From positions 12,054,168 to 12,118,167 of the forward strand of contig JACBWW010000008.1 in assembly GCA_020086605.1 (NCBI GenBank): a DNA stretch of 64,000 nt, in the 5' to 3' direction. This stretch comes from Lanius collurio. Its lineage: Eukaryota; Chordata; Aves; Passeriformes; Laniidae. How positions within the stretch are numbered: position 1 is the first letter of the stretch; every line of letters begins with the position of its first letter. The notes below the pieces were generated by a model, which saw only the letters and a list, made by a program, of their open reading frames with translations, did not search any database and was not told where the DNA came from. The translations under genes and the position numbers were made by a program. Shown here piece by piece: positions 25,111 to 39,399 of this stretch.

Positions 25111-28100
25111 AAAAAGCCTAGGACTTTGCAAAAAACAAAGCCAAGACCAGACTTTGCTGAATCAGTGTGCAAAAAGCCAGTACAAATGAGAGGTCAATTT
25201 CTCCATAAGAACCAACTTAAATGTTTCTATACAAATCAGACACGTCCAGTACAAGGCTAGCCCTCCAGATGAATGCCTGTCCAAAAAAACAAAACCCCTC
25301 CCCAGATCTACAGCTAAGTAAATAAACTACAGTGACCCAAAATAAAATGTGAAACACTCTGTTTTTCAAGGCTCACAAAACAAGTTTTTAATGATGCATA
25401 TGGTCCTTATTTTACCCATAATGGTTCTTTGATATATAGCGGCAAGATTTTAATTCATTGATGGAATGACATGTTCATGTAATCTATTCTATTGCTAATG
25501 AAATAATCAAGCCTTCTCTCCCTGTATCTCTTTGAAAGGCTGTATTCAATAACAGGTCTTTGAATATTTTACCAGCAGAAGAATGATACAGGTGTAGCAC
25601 ACGCAGAAACTAAAGAGGAGTCTGTCACTATTTATTCCTTCTAAAAAAAAAATTCTATTTCTGCAGAGAAATGCTGATTTGTTTTGGGTTTGACTCAGCC
25701 CAGGTAACAAGGCAGTTGCCCACCACAGAAGACTCCTTTAGGAAAAAAGGGCTCTCTTCCAAGATATTTACATTAGTGTTACAATTGTCCTGGCAAGGTG
25801 GACTCCCTGCAGAAGCAAGATGTGTGGCATGGGCCAGGGCTGATGGTAAGCACTTTGCAAAAGCACTCATTCCTGCTCCCTTCAGTCCTCTCCTCCCTCA
25901 AGTGCAGCAAAAGTGACCCGAGATCTCCAGGGCTTGCTTCGCTTGCTCTCTTCTTCAGTCTTGCTGTGGCAGAAGCAACCCCTGACCCCAGTCAGGTCCC
26001 ATCCTTCATCTGTGGTCTCAATCCTGCCTACATTACGAAGAAGTGTCAGGCTGCCTTTCATGGATAAACTAGGGAAAATTTAGATGGAGTGGAAACACCG
26101 GTCTCTTCTCTTTCAAGCTAGGTATTTCCATGCAGTTGAGTGTTCAAGAATCTGACAGAGAGTAGTAAGTGTATTTCACCATATTAAGGACTCTCAAATT
26201 CCTATTAGTTTTTACCTTTGTGAAAAAGCTCTGTGGCATCAGGAGGTCTCTTCTTAAAAAATTAGCCACAATTTACTACATTCACCAATGCCGAGTGATA
26301 CTCTATCACCTTCAGCATCCGAGCAGACTGCATTAAGCACTGGAAGAATCAATCTGATACCAATTTCAGGTTTTATGATATTTTGTTCAAAATGGTTACA
26401 CAAATTCAGCAGCCATCTGTTTAGAGCATCTTTGGCACTGTTCAGAGAATCTATATTTCACTTGGCTTTCATCAGTATTAATTGCTACTCAGGGAAGGGA
26501 CAGGAAACAGACACAGGTATATATGAAGCATGTATTACATATGTATATTTTCCCTGACAGAAAGGGAGTAGTGGGGGCTGCAATTTTAAAAGCTTCCCAC
26601 TCAGCCTACATTTTCTGCCCCAGTCTAACTAAAGAGGCTGCACATCCACAGCTGTTGGACACAGTGAGATGCTCCTCCAGGAGGAGGAGGCAAGCCTCCT
26701 CTCACATCCCTAGAAAATTCATATTCATCCCACGCTCAACTCCATGAGACAGATCAAGAGGTTCCACTTTCAGCCCTCCAGGACACTGTGGTAGAGCAGA
26801 CTCCACCTGCAGAATGCAAATAAAGGGAATCCAGGGGCTGGAGGGGAGCAGTAGCTAATCAAACTTTTCAGCGTGGATAAAATTTGGCAGATATACATAT
26901 AAGGCTAAAATCCCTGATGAAATTTTGGACAACAAGGGAAGTCAAATCCTTTTCTTCTCTGCATTGGTGAAGACCAGCATAGCACACAACTCAGAGAGTT
27001 TATCACAATGTATGTGAAAGCAAAAAAAAATCTAAAAAGATAAATTATTCATATTTTGTTTTTCAACTGGTCTTAGAAAAGGAAAATCATGAAATACGAG
27101 GTGTTTACTGCATTTGTCAGTTTCTAAGAGAGAAAAAACCCATGTCTTTCACTACTAAAATGTTTTAGCTGCACCATTAAGTATTGCATTTTAGTAGATC
27201 TATGCATTTATTTCCAGGCATAGAGTGAGGAAACAGACGAATTTTTCATATGCAGCAATTTCCCTGGTGGAAGTTTGCTATTGAGACTTACAGCTAACAT
27301 ATTGAAATATATTAATAGGGTTTAAGGTTTCCATTTATCTTCATTAAAACCAGTTTGAGTCTGAACGATGACTTGAGGATAATTTTTCATATCAGGAATG
27401 AGAACACAGAGATTTCATCCCAGCTCTTCAGCTGACTCAAGCAGTGATTTCAGACAATTCCCCTCAGTTTGTAACAAAAAAGTAAACTTAATAGCACATA
27501 TCTCTCTCCAAAGTAACCTGACATCTCTTTAAAAAAGATTGTGAAGCAATAAGAGCACTGTAGGTGAGTTAATTTCTCATGTCTAATGATTAAGAATCTG
27601 AGCAGAAGGACTTTTCATGTACCTAACCCATTCTTCAAGTTTTATACTCTGGGAAACAGTCTGCAGCTCTTAAAAAATGAAGCATTTTGTAAAAAAAAAA
27701 TATATGCAGCTGTTTTTAACAAAATTAATGATTTTCAGAAACATGTGTAAGTCAGTATAATAATGCAAATTTTCATGCCAGAAACTGCTTGGGAAATCAT
27801 ACCTTTCCTGCATTTAAAAAAAAAAATTATATATCCTCACAGTCTTACACAGACAGGCAGAGCAGTGCAGCATGATCCTGCTGGATAAAGGTGAAGGGAA
27901 GGAGTGATGTCCTCTGTGGCTTCATCTTTTCCCCTTCATTCCCTGCTGTGTTCCTGGGACCATTTGGACCATCTGAGTGGGAAAGCAGACAGGCAAAAAA
28001 CACCGCACAGGACACCACAAAACCTTGGGATCATGCTGAGCTGCCACAGGTAGTGGTGTCGGCCTGGGTGATGTGCTGGGGAAAGAAGCAGCTGAGGCGA

Positions 28101-31100
28101 AAGTTGCCTCTGTGACAAGCTTTAAGCACCGCAGTTCTCTGTTCAGTCCTTAGCAAAGTAGAAATACTGCAGTTCTTTTTTCAGCTTACAAATAGTCTGT
28201 GGATAGATGAGGTTGGGAACAGGCACCCAGCAGAGATCATAAATAAGCACTTTATCCCAAAACTCTGAATTCTTGATCTTTTTGGAAAGAGGGCAGCAGG
28301 ACATTTCATTTTGTTCTTCAGCTGCTCTGCCAGAGCACCACTGTGCACACAAGCACTGCACAGTCCGGCTGTAATTTCTGTATTACTGTAGATAACACCT
28401 CAGTTACAGACTTCACTGTTTCAGCATCCTTATTGGTGCTCAGCAAATCCTGCAGGATTTATTATGTCTTATAGGAACATCAAGCAAGTAAGACTGGAGT
28501 AGAAGTATGTTGAAATGGTCTGAAGTTAAAGGATTTTCAATTTTCTCTCTCCAATTGGAAGAGAGCTCTGGGAACAATACACCTCTTAGTGTCTTGAAAA
28601 TTTTCAGTCTCTGTTTTTTCTCCATGAGATGGGTATAATGATACATACTTTCCTTGGTAAATGCTGTGAAATCAACATGTGAAAATGTTATACGGAACCT
28701 GGGTGTTTTTATTGGTAGTATTACTGCTGTTGTTAGTGCATTTGCTCTGAAACTAAAGTTACTATGCAAGGATATCAACCAAAAAATCTTACTACAAAAA
28801 CACAAATGTGTGGATAAACACCACAAAGAAAATTCACACACTCTCAGTTAAACAAAATATCTTGCAGAATTAGGTCAGACTCTTCAGACAATACCTGCAA
28901 AATTCTGGCCCCAATTTTTATTAATTCATCATCTGAGCAAAACTCAATTTTGATTTCAACTGGTTTTCAGCAATACTGTGAGAAAAGCCAAAACACCTTC
29001 CCAGGGATTATGCCAAGCAGTAGTTTTGAACAGGTTTTGGGCAATATTCAATGAACTGCAACTAATAATTTTCATCTTATCGCCTACAGAGTCATTGCAT
29101 TGGAATGATGTTTGGCTAATTTTCCAAAGGACACGCTTACTATGGATAGTTCTACATAGCTGTCAGGAATGACAGTGAGCCAAAACATACTCTGTCAAGG
29201 GAAGTGTTCAGTTGATGAAATTATAAATAAGTCATCAACCAAAAGTCAGTTAAAATGAATCATCATTAAATGTTTCTCTAAATACAATGTTTAATATCAA
29301 ACTCCAAAATAGGAACTGCAAGACTGTCTTTCCCTACCTCATTCACAGATCTCCTCTTTGAACACATCATGAGAATATTAAGTTAGTTAATTTAAGCTAT
29401 ATGTGCATGCAAGCACATGCAGAGAAGCAAAGACTGAGATATGTTTTACATAAAGCAGGCCATTGTGCACTGATTATAATGTGTAAAGAGGAAATATGTT
29501 TATACCACAATCTATTCTAAACTCAAATAGGCAGCAGTACACTGTGTTTATAAATACAAATGCAAAACCTATGTTAAGATAATGTTAAGGGTCTGGATTC
29601 TAACCACAAACCCCAGGAAATTCAGAGCAAACCTTGAAAATTTGGGCCTGATTCTGATTTCCATGTAACCCCAGTATCTTCAACAAAGTTTGTAGGGGAG
29701 AAAGAAAAACTTCTTTCTGAGGCTCTTTAGGTATGGCAGGACTTGTGCTAGGTGTTGTCATAGTTAGGTCTGAGGGCTAGGTACAAGAAAACAACATTGG
29801 CAGCTGTGACAGTGTCCTCCAGGGCATCCCTTAATCTAATGAAGTGTATATATGCATATGTGTGTGTGTGAGAGGAAGGACAGAAATGTGCAGTTTTGAC
29901 AAGAATGTCCTCAAAACTCTGTTTTGTTGTCCAAGACACGTGTAGACATTACAGAAAGCTTGGAGCAAGCTGAATATTTTCTGTCTTTCATGATGCATAA
30001 TTTACAGCATTACACTACCACGTTTTGAGGAGACTGTGACAAAGAAGCACAGCCAGGGATGTCCCCATTGAGATACACAACTGAAATATTAATCAAGAGA
30101 CTTCAGTGAGGAAGGAGAAGGAAATTACCTAAACCTGTGCAGTCTTGTGTGATATTCCAGTGCACAGCCATGACAGGAGAAGAAAATGTGATAAAGGCAA
30201 GAGCAAGGTAGGATCATGTCAGCTAGACAAGGAAGGAACACAGCAATGAAGAACAGTTGATCTGGTGATAACCTCTAACAGCTGGGGTATATGTTGGCTC
30301 TCATCTATTGGCAGAAGTGAACTAACCTTCCAGATGGTAATGCTGAGACTTTGGAGGAGCCAACGAGGATCCCTGCTCCTACAGCATAGGTTGTACTTTA
30401 CCTTTCTGCAACTTTCCATACGTACAAAATTCCATACATACATCCTTCAGCAAAAATGGCTTTGAATATCTCATTTTCTCTAGCAATAAGGCTGGTGCTC
30501 TGATGAATATAGCAAAGCCTTTCCTGAGATATAATCTCTTATGAGTGTCTTCTAGACAATGAATTGTGGAGTTCACAGACATCTGTAGAGCAATCCATCT
30601 GTTAATCAGTCCAGGAAGGGACTGATAGGTGCTTTTAAAAAGTCACCACGTTACGGTGTGTTATGTCTCTCAGTAAATCCTCACTCAAGACCAGGATCAA
30701 ACTTGGAGGTCACAATGAGGTTCCTGAGAGAGCCCTGAGAGGGTACTTAGGTGGAATTTAGGTACTAAAGAGAAAGTGAGTAAGCAACAAAAGCATATCC
30801 AGCTGCTTTGCTCTCAAGCAGCCAAAGATGTCTATAAATGGAGCAGCCACGTAACACAGATGCTGTAAGCTCTGCTCGCATGGCACAAAAAACCTGCACT
30901 TTGAATGGTTTTAATCTGCCTAAAAGTAAAAGTTGACCTCCACCTTTCCTGTAATAGCTGATGTTTCGTGAACCTCCTTAGGAAGAAGAGATACAGGCTG
31001 CACACTGGCCTCAGCCTGTCCCCACTCACGCTCTGCCACACAGCCAATGCTCTCCTACCAACTACCCCAGAGATGCCCAGCCATTCCTTGGGCTGGACCC

Positions 31101-33193
31101 TCCTTGCGGGCTGGAAGGCAAACAGCACCATCAGGGAGGAACAAGGCAGTGTCCACATCCATGCCCTAGTAGTAACAGCAGCAAAAATGACTCCCAGAAC
31201 AGACACAGGAAGGACGCAATGGATGATCTGATTAATCTGGAAACAGATATACAAACCTCCACTGACAGACCCAGAGGGAAGAACTGACAGTTTTCAAAAA
31301 AAAGGCTGTCCATCTCACTTCATCCAAAAGAAAAGGAAGCCCAATGCACAGATTGTGTGAAAGTGAGGAAAGGAAGTATGCTGAAATAATGATGGATGCT
31401 GGTAGAGTCCCAAAACACATCAAGAAGAGTGGAACATACCGAGAGGAAATGTTTCAATAATGCTAAGTTTGCTTAAATGTGTACCATTTTCAAAGGAAGT
31501 ACAAAAGTGGACCATGTTAATGAGTTTCTGTTCCCACTTAATGAAAATGACACTTCTCATGTTTCTCCTGGTTTTCCATACTAATCATCAAATCTTATTT
31601 AATAAGACACAACTTCAGCTGCAAATACACTGATCATCTTTCCATGAACATTGACACACAATGCAACCAAGGACATGCTTTGCTAGCTTGTCCTAAAATT
31701 CAGTAGTATAGAAAACCTGAAAAAATGGGTATCTGTTGCTTGCTATTAATTCATAGTTTATTTAAATTAGTACTTTGTTTCAGATTAGTTTATTCATTTA
31801 ATGTGTCATAAGTAGAACAGTCAGTGCTTTAAAAAAAACTCTAAAAATTAACTTAAATGTGTAAGGAGATGAAAATATTGTGACTGTAGTCCCAGTTGAC
31901 ATACTCTAGTGAAAACCAGGCATCAACTCAACTAAAGGAGCTTTCCATGGGCAAAAAAGGATTATGGGAGAAAATTCAGGATCGGTCTGTTGTTCCTACC
32001 CCAAGGGCAACAAATAAAATTCCAGGAAACTTGTTCTTTATTAAAAAGCCATAAAGAGACATACTGTACAAATAAGTGTGCCAGATGAGAGCACTTCTAT
32101 ATATGGTTGGGTCTAGAAGGCAAATTCAGAGATAAATCCTGCCTCCAGCCAAATACACCAACACAGATCATCACAAAAGCAAAGGGAAGATCTCCAGTAA
32201 ATTATATCATCCTTCACCAGCCAGCTTGAGACACTAACACAAGTTTGAACCTCAGCAAGACAGAAATCATCCCAAAGGAATAACATTCTTGTCTTCCTGT
32301 GAAAAGAGCATGTTTGTGCATACTGCAACTGTTGTTAATATGTCATGGGAGATCCATGCAGAATTTCCATTGCATCTAAATGGAGTTGTCTCCTGAAGCA
32401 TGCACTAAAATACTGAATTTTTATAATATGTTGTTTCTACAAAGGACTCAGAACCAAACCCAAGGAATTCTTCATTTCTTTCAATTCTTGATCATCTTGA
32501 AAGAGGTCTTGAGGTTCATTAAAAATTTTTGTTTCTCTTAGCAGCTTTATCTGACAAAGATTAGATACAGAGGGTTAGGCCAACAGATGAGTAGATGGGC
32601 TCAAGCTAGAGATGAACAAGTCAGACAGTCTGCTGGAGACCCTGCAAACTTCATCACAATGCTTATCACCCTATGCTGAAAGGACCCCTTGAGATCACAG
32701 TCCTCAAGTTACGGAGATGGTTGCCTGACATCATGTCGGTTGTGGTTTTCAGGCTTTATTCTATTTGTTTTCATGCTGATATAAGTCTTGAATAACTCCA
32801 TTAGGGATTGCTATATTAGTGAGTCAGCCTAGATTTGTATCTCTGAAAAGTGAGCTCTGCTCCTGCTCCATGGGGCCTTACCTGCTAGACAGTGAGAGAG
32901 CATGTTCAGATGCCTCATCTATTTACTGTCTGCTCCTGATAAAAAGCAGTAACTTGTCAACTACATATAGATTAAATATAACTATTTAAAATTATTAATA
33001 AAATTATTTGCATAAGAAATGGTTACTCCTGAAAAACAAAAGTTCTAAGAAAAACATTTAGGGCTTGGAGTTTTGATGGATTTTTGTTGTTATCACAGTT
33101 ACATAAGAAAACATCTAGACCCTTACCAGCTCTATGCTTTTTGTTTTGCTCCATAGTAATTTTCAAAGCATGTCCCTTGCAAATAATTAAGGG
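25111..33193. other. Non-genic AT-rich DNA
   Basis: Eight kilobases with no recognisable exon, RNA gene or clear transposable element. Open frames reach 140 codons (30832-31254, minus) but overlap an 87-codon plus frame and have no domain. Short A-runs occur at 27690-27699 and 27818-27827, and a short TG run at 29859-29870. Confidence 0.55.
29845..29873. repeat. Short (TA/TG)n microsatellite
   Basis: A run of alternating pyrimidine-purine sequence (TATATATGCATATGTGTGTG) ends in six TG units. It is short and probably has low mutability. Confidence 0.8.
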
Positions 33194-33231
33194 TTTTTGT
33201 ATCCATTTTGTATCCATTTTTTGTATCCAAT
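33194..33231. repeat. Triplicated TTTTGTATCCA unit
   Basis: Three consecutive copies of TTTTGTATCCA with small length changes in the T-run (11-13 bp period). Probably a slippage-derived minisatellite. Confidence 0.82.
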
Positions 33232-33470
33232 TTGATGGTAATCAAATTATGATTTGAAGTTTCCGTGCCATAGCCTAGACTGCTTTCATGTGGAGAAATG
33301 TCACAGATTTTGTTCATTGATAATCCACCTGGTGATTTATCACCAATAATAATATAGGTCATAATATATTTTATTGCAAGTGTCAGGTGTTTCAGAATGC
33401 ATGGGTGCCATCAAGGCAGTCCATGCACCAAAGGACGTAGAGGTGCCATGGTGTTAAAGTCCTAGTTTGT

Positions 33471-33493
33471 CTTGAACCTAGTTTAGGTTCAAG
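33471..33493. repeat. Perfect inverted repeat, 10-bp arms
   Basis: Arms CTTGAACCTA and TAGGTTCAAG are exact reverse complements around a three-base GTT loop. Allowing one wobble position the stem extends about four more bases on each side. A partial direct repeat (CCTAGTTT) lies at 33461-33468 and again at 33477-33484. Confidence 0.85.
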
Positions 33494-33768
33494 ATAACCT
33501 CATGCTGCCCAAATTGGACAAAAAAAAATCAGAAATTAACAGAGGAATCTCACTGGAATCACCAAGGCAGAGGAACAATATGAAGCTGAAACCACACTGA
33601 GGGAAGATTAGACGTGTTTTTAAAAGACAGACAAGTGTCCCTTCCTGAAACCAAAAATAATCCACAATAAATGCAAGTTTATCTGATTCAGGGAACTAGA
33701 TTAAAGGAAAGAAAGCAAGAAAGGGCAAAGCCCTCATAACCATCTGGATAAATTTGAATAATATGTTC

Positions 33769-33853
33769 AGAAAGAAGGAAGGGAAGAAGATAACAAGAAG
33801 TAGAAAAGAAAGAAAGAAGAAAAGAACCAAAGAGGAAAAGAGAGAGACAGAGG
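33769..33853. repeat. Purine-rich (GAA/GA) tract
   Basis: About 85 bases dominated by A and G on the plus strand (GAAAGAAGGAAGGGAAGAAG and similar), with a few C/T interruptions. Typical degenerate GA-rich low-complexity sequence. Confidence 0.8.
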
Positions 33854-34387
33854 TATGTCTATAGGACTTCAAATATCTGGGAGACTGAGAAAAAGATGGT
33901 GAGTAAGGTTTTTATCCCAGGGAACAAGGAATGTCTTGTCCAAGTGGACGGGAAGCATGCCTTAGGTTTTGCATAATATTTTGCTCACCACTTCCAACAT
34001 CTCCCACAAAGTCCTGCAGACATGTCTAAAATCTGAGAAGTCTGTTTGTTCTCTGGGCTTATCTAAACTTTGAACGTTACCCAGGCTAATCACTTGGGTG
34101 GCACTTGCAGGTTTTGCTGCATAGGTATCTTTCCATGATCCGCTGGTGTGTGGCTACAAAATTTTGCACAGATACACCAAAATTCTATCACTCTGAGTGT
34201 CAGAATGTCTGAGGGTTCAAAATGTCACTCTCAGTCAATGATACAAGCAGCAGGTCTCAAGATATTGAGATGCTTAAAGTAATTGTAGATATAAGACCAG
34301 GTGCCAGATGTTGTGCTTTGAATCGCAATTTCATACAGAAAATACTCATACCAAGCCATATATTATTAATAATTTGAAATATTTTTT

Positions 34388-34480
34388 TACAAATTTGTGT
34401 GGGGGTTTTTGTTGTTGTTGTTATTTTTGTTGTTGTTGGGGGGTTTTTTTGTTTGGTTTGGGTTGGGTTTTTTGTCTTTT
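34388..34480. repeat. T/G-only low-complexity tract with (GTT)n
   Basis: For about 90 bases the plus strand is almost entirely T and G: a five-G run (34401-34405), two (GTT)n blocks, a six-G run (34438-34443), then TTTGG/TTGGG units. The complementary strand is A/C-only. It may be a decayed retroposon tail or a slippage product. Confidence 0.8.
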
Positions 34481-35044
34481 AAAGGAAGCTTGAAAGGCTC
34501 ATTTTTATATCTGAAAATATACGCAAAGCTTGTGAAGGAAGTCTCTGTCTTCAGGCAATATAGTGTTGTCTTCTTTCCCATTTTCCTCTTGGTTCAGTCT
34601 TTTCTCTTTGATGTGGTCTCTGGTACCAGAAGAGCAAGTAAACCCATTTCATCTCTTCTGTGCTGGCATTTCAATACCTCCAGCCTTCATCGTAATACCT
34701 ACAGCTGAAAGCTGGGACTGGGGAATAGGCAGAGGAGTGAGGGACACCCTGAATTACATTCCTGCATATCCTGACTTCCAATTCTGAGACCAACAGTACA
34801 GCAGTTAGCCAGAAATCTTTACCGCCAGAGTCAAATAACATCCAAAAAACTAGGATATGTGCACATGTCAGAGACTGATTGCAGCTTGTCAGACACTCCA
34901 GGCTAAGTGATTTTAGAGCAATTTCTTCAATTACCAGTCTCTTTGTTTGTGTGGACCACCATGAGCAGACACCCAGAAATCTCATCACTCCAGTAAGGTC
35001 TTGGCAAAATATACACACTTGCATATATACATATATGAGCAGGA

Positions 35045-35063
35045 GCGCGCACACACACACACA
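35045..35063. repeat. (GC)3(AC)n microsatellite
   Basis: A compound dinucleotide run of three GC units followed by six AC units. An AT-rich palindromic stretch (GCATATATACATATATG) lies just upstream. Confidence 0.85.
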
Positions 35064-38000
35064 AGGATAAAAGGGCTGTAATACCTGCAATTTCCTACTT
35101 TATTGACTGAATTATTTTTTTGAGACTGGTTAAGCAGACACTGTGCTGGGTGGTTAGTGATTATCATTTTTCTGCAGTGTTAGGGTACTTGACATTCTCA
35201 TTCCCCAGTGACTTCAGCTAAAAACAAATAGGTCTACCTGCAGTCCACATCTGATTGCCAGATGGTCTCTTTGACTATGAAGCTCCCATCTCCAAGTGAA
35301 TTCAAATGACCTCACACATACATCTTCAAATATTGCTATCTGACCACAAAAATGTATGGAAAACGCAACATCTGTACATGTCTGCATCTTAAATCCCTGT
35401 TGTTTTACAAAATATATTGCTTGTCACCCTAAAGTCTAAAGCCTCTTAATGATCTTCAGGGGGAGATGTAAATGGTAGCCTATGAATTTAGAGGCTGTTT
35501 GTTGCATTAAACTATTCGATTTCAACTGAAGGTCAAAAGATAGAAAACTATTCATTTGAGTCCACTAAAGCAAACAAATATATCCCCATTAAGTACTTCA
35601 AGTGGTCCCCAATGCACAGCTGCGTGTCACTGTGTGTCTCCCTGTTATGTGTACTGTTATGCAGCCGATGCCTCCAAGCAGTTAAAATAAACTTGAGATA
35701 TTATGAAACCATCACTAAAAGTTCAGAGCTGTTTTTACCTGAGTAACAAAGGTTTATCAAGCCACACAGCCTGTAAGATCCAGCTTTAGTTCAAGGGAAT
35801 AACTTGTCATATCAGCATCATTGTACATGTAAACCCAACAAGAGGGTAAACATAGGTCCGCTCAAATGACTGGATGAAAAAACAGATGGAATATCACAAA
35901 CATTTTCCAAACTGCAACAGACTTCTAGGCCAATTAAATATGGTTAGCTTTGAATGGGAGAGGAAATAGTTTTCTTTGCTGTTAAATGTCAAAAAAAAAA
36001 ATTTCCTTGGGGCATAAAACCCAGTTCATTTTTGGAAACTTGCTAAAATTAATCAACCCTGTGTGAACTTTCAACCAAAACAAAACAACACCAAAAAAAG
36101 TAGAAATATATAGGGGAATGTCAGAAAACAGAAGTGGAAAAAAGGAGATTTTGAGTTATGTGGTACTTACACGAGTAAGAACTTTTTCTCAAGAAGACTT
36201 AACCAATCAGAATGGAAAAACATTTGCATTTTATGCTTAGCAGAATATGAAATTGACAAAAAGCACTGTTTTATTATTATTAAACTCTTTTAAGCTTAAA
36301 TACAGCCAGGATGAGATTTTTTTCATGACAAAGCCAGAGTGAAGCATTTACATTTTCAATTTGGTTTTTGGTTGAGTTTTTTTGTTTGTTTGTTTACAAA
36401 GCAAACTTAAATTTTGGCACCTGAGAACTGTAATTTGCCTTCTGTGAAATCCATTAAAACGTCTAGTTACCAAGGAGGAAATGCCACTTTAAGTTATTTG
36501 TCCCTTCTACTCTAGTGTGACTCATTTTAAAAGGGAAGAAATCGCATTTGGAACCCTCCAAATAGTAAACCACCCCAGCGTTCAGGCATCCCAAGTTTCC
36601 TGCACTGATACATATTTAGCTCCTTCCAAGGGAGAGCCTTCATCACACAGCAAAGTCAATAGTGGCCATCAGGAAGTAAAGAAAACATTGGAGAAATTCA
36701 GTTAATCTATCTAGTAGACGAGGTCATGACAGGACCACGTGCATAAATAGCAGAGGTATTATTTTCAGATGTAGATGTTCCAAGCAGGAACAAACCAGCT
36801 GGGGAAAGGCCTCCTTCCAAGTCCTCAGAATAAATGGCAGTTTTTGGCTGGGGAGACTGTGGGCTGGGATATCATCCTTTTCTATCATTGTCAATTCAAG
36901 GGAAAGTGAGAGCAAACCTCACACCAAAGACACAAAGCAAATCTCTTCTGCTACACCTGAGGGGCAGTAGTGCAGAATGGCAGAAAGAAATGAGAAAAAC
37001 TGCTTTTGTATTTGCATTTGTTTTCATTCTTACTCACTTTCTGCCCTGAAAAGACATAGGTACAAATATTCAACCTGCAGTTTGTAGTGTGGCTTTTTCA
37101 TACTGAACTTAAGATGAGCTCCTTCAGCCTGTGCAAATGAGAGCTGCCCATTTGCCCTGCACTTTAAATCCTTGATTGTGTAGGGATTAACCACTTACTC
37201 TCTAAACCAAATAAATGCAGTCAGACCAATGTCTGAGAGGGTTTTTCAGTCATTCTGTGTCATCTGGCGTCTTAAAGTGTTTGGGCTTAAACTCCCTTCA
37301 TATTCTGGACTTGTAGCAGTAACACAAAACCAAAGCACTTCCATTCCCTTGAAGCCTCTATTGCAAACACTTTTTGTACTGCTTGTCAGATGTGAAAAGA
37401 GGATGATATAATTGAGCCTGCTTTAAAAAAAAATCAAACTGACATAATATTGCTAGTAACTTGACAGCTTTATGTAAAGCCTTCCCCTGAAAACCCAAGC
37501 TGATCACACTGTGGAATACAAGCAAAGGTTAGGGAGAAGGTTTAGGCTCTAGGACTCCTAGACTCAGCCCTTCAGAGGTTCGGTCATATTTAGCTTGCCC
37601 TTTGACATGACCCAGGCTTAAACAATAGCTTTGTGGATATGCTAAATGGCCACATCTTGCCAGTTGCTGCCAAATTAATGAGCCCATGTCATTTTTAGTT
37701 TACAGTTCAGTCATAAAGCAGCCAAGTGGAAAATGAGGCAGGGACCATTAAGGAGTGTCACGCAAATTTTCAAAGGGTATAGTCCCTAATACCTCACTGC
37801 CCCTTTCAGAAGTCTCTAATCATTGTTCACTTTCCTCTCCTTGATTTCTTCAGATCCTCTAAAGATCCCCTTCACTGGGCAAAAGAGGCTGGTCAGAAAA
37901 AGTAGGTACTGGTGACTCAATGCAGGAGAGTTGAGGAGGAGTAAAATGCAACCTGCACTCATAATTTGCACAGAAGTTTAAGCAATCTGAGTGCTCACCT

Positions 38001-39399
38001 GATATCCCCAGCTCCCACCAGGGGCATAAATGCCAAAGTGTTGCACAGTTATGCAGAGCATAAGTGTTTAATAGCTGAAGGGACAGAAGCAAAAGGAAGC
38101 CTTCACATTAAAAGGGATTGTTTTAAAGGGAATCCTATCCAGAAAAATGCTTGGAGAAAAGAAAAAAAACATTATTTTCTACAGTGTTACATCATTTACA
38201 GGCAAGGAAACTTAAATCAATGAAACCTACCATCCTATCTGCACTTTCAGAACTCTTTTCTTGGTCTGTGGCCTAATCGAACACCCAAGACGCAGTTCAG
38301 AGTTACAAAGGTTTCTGCTTTAATCCTACAAGGATGCCCGTGTTGTACAAGTGGTTTTACATGCTTGCAACCTGAAACCACAAAAATCTTGCCAGCTTTC
38401 CAATATGACTTTGGAATTTTGAGCAGCTCTTCTCTTCCCTGTCTCACTTTGCTCCCACCTGTGGTTTACCTCCTCCTGACAGCTGTACCAGCATATTTCC
38501 TCATTCTTAATCCATCTTCTTCCATATCTTCTGTCCCTACTTCTCACCAGCTGTTTCCTCATTCTTCTATTCCACAGCCTGGGCTTCTACCTTGGAAATG
38601 TCTCAGCTTCTCAAAGCTTAACTGTTGGATTTTCTTGTGTGTGGCCTCACCCAGATGCACAGGATTCTCTCCTTTGCAATTGTCAGGGATCAACGTTCGC
38701 ATTATCCTCAGGCAGCCTCCGTGGTTCCCTATTCAGCTCAAATTTGTCCTTCTTCTTTTTAAAGCCTGCCTCAGACATGCCTCAGGCTCTCTCATACAAT
38801 TTGTCTCCCTCTGTTCCTCTTCTTGCTCTTCCTGACTGTCTAGCACTTGGTTTCCTATGTCTCTCCAGCAGCTATGTGTATTCCTTGAGATTTTTACTAG
38901 GACTATTCAATTGAACAAAAAATGGTTTTATTTCATGCTGCTTTCACACCCTTTTGGCTCGAGTATAGAGGATGAATTTGCTAGCAGGAGTACTTGCAGA
39001 CGCAGCAAATTCGAAGAATATAGGTCAATATTCTTGGAATATGAATACAAGTATTTGCAAAGAAACTCAGTTCTAGGAGGTATGTTCTTCCAATTGGGAA
39101 GTAGAGCAGTTGTCACATGACCTCTGTGCCCATCCAAAATTTGAAACACATTTCACATTTTAAAGACAGAATTTTCTCACGGAACCTCTTGCAAACCATT
39201 TACAGACCCTTGGTTAGATTGTGGTGCTGCACCACATGCCCTAAATAGAGAGCAGTTCAAGGCCACACAGGAAGAGCCAAAGAGATTGAGCCTGTCTAAG
39301 AAATAATTCTTTCCCAGGGTTGCTCCCTATGTGTGGAGGTGAACAGTTGATAACAGTTGGTAGGAAAAAAAATATTTAGGAATACAGAAATCAGTCCTC

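Larger units (their letters stand above)
33232..39399. other. Non-genic DNA with simple-sequence tracts
   Basis: No gene supported. The stretch holds a perfect hairpin, a purine-rich tract, a T/G tract and a CA microsatellite, each listed separately. From about 38250 to 38900 the plus strand becomes pyrimidine-rich with a 156-codon open frame (38365-38835) lacking any known domain. This could be an old antisense repeat contiguous with the LINE relic to its right. Confidence 0.5.

Noticed and set aside
30832..31254. 140-codon minus frame overlapping an 87-codon plus frame
   Set aside because: Opposite-strand overlap and no domain. I could not tie it to a retroelement or gene.
38365..38835. 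156-codon plus frame with hydrophobic and Ser-rich stretches
   Set aside because: It lies in a pyrimidine-rich zone beside an eroded antisense LINE. No start context or homologous domain was recognised.
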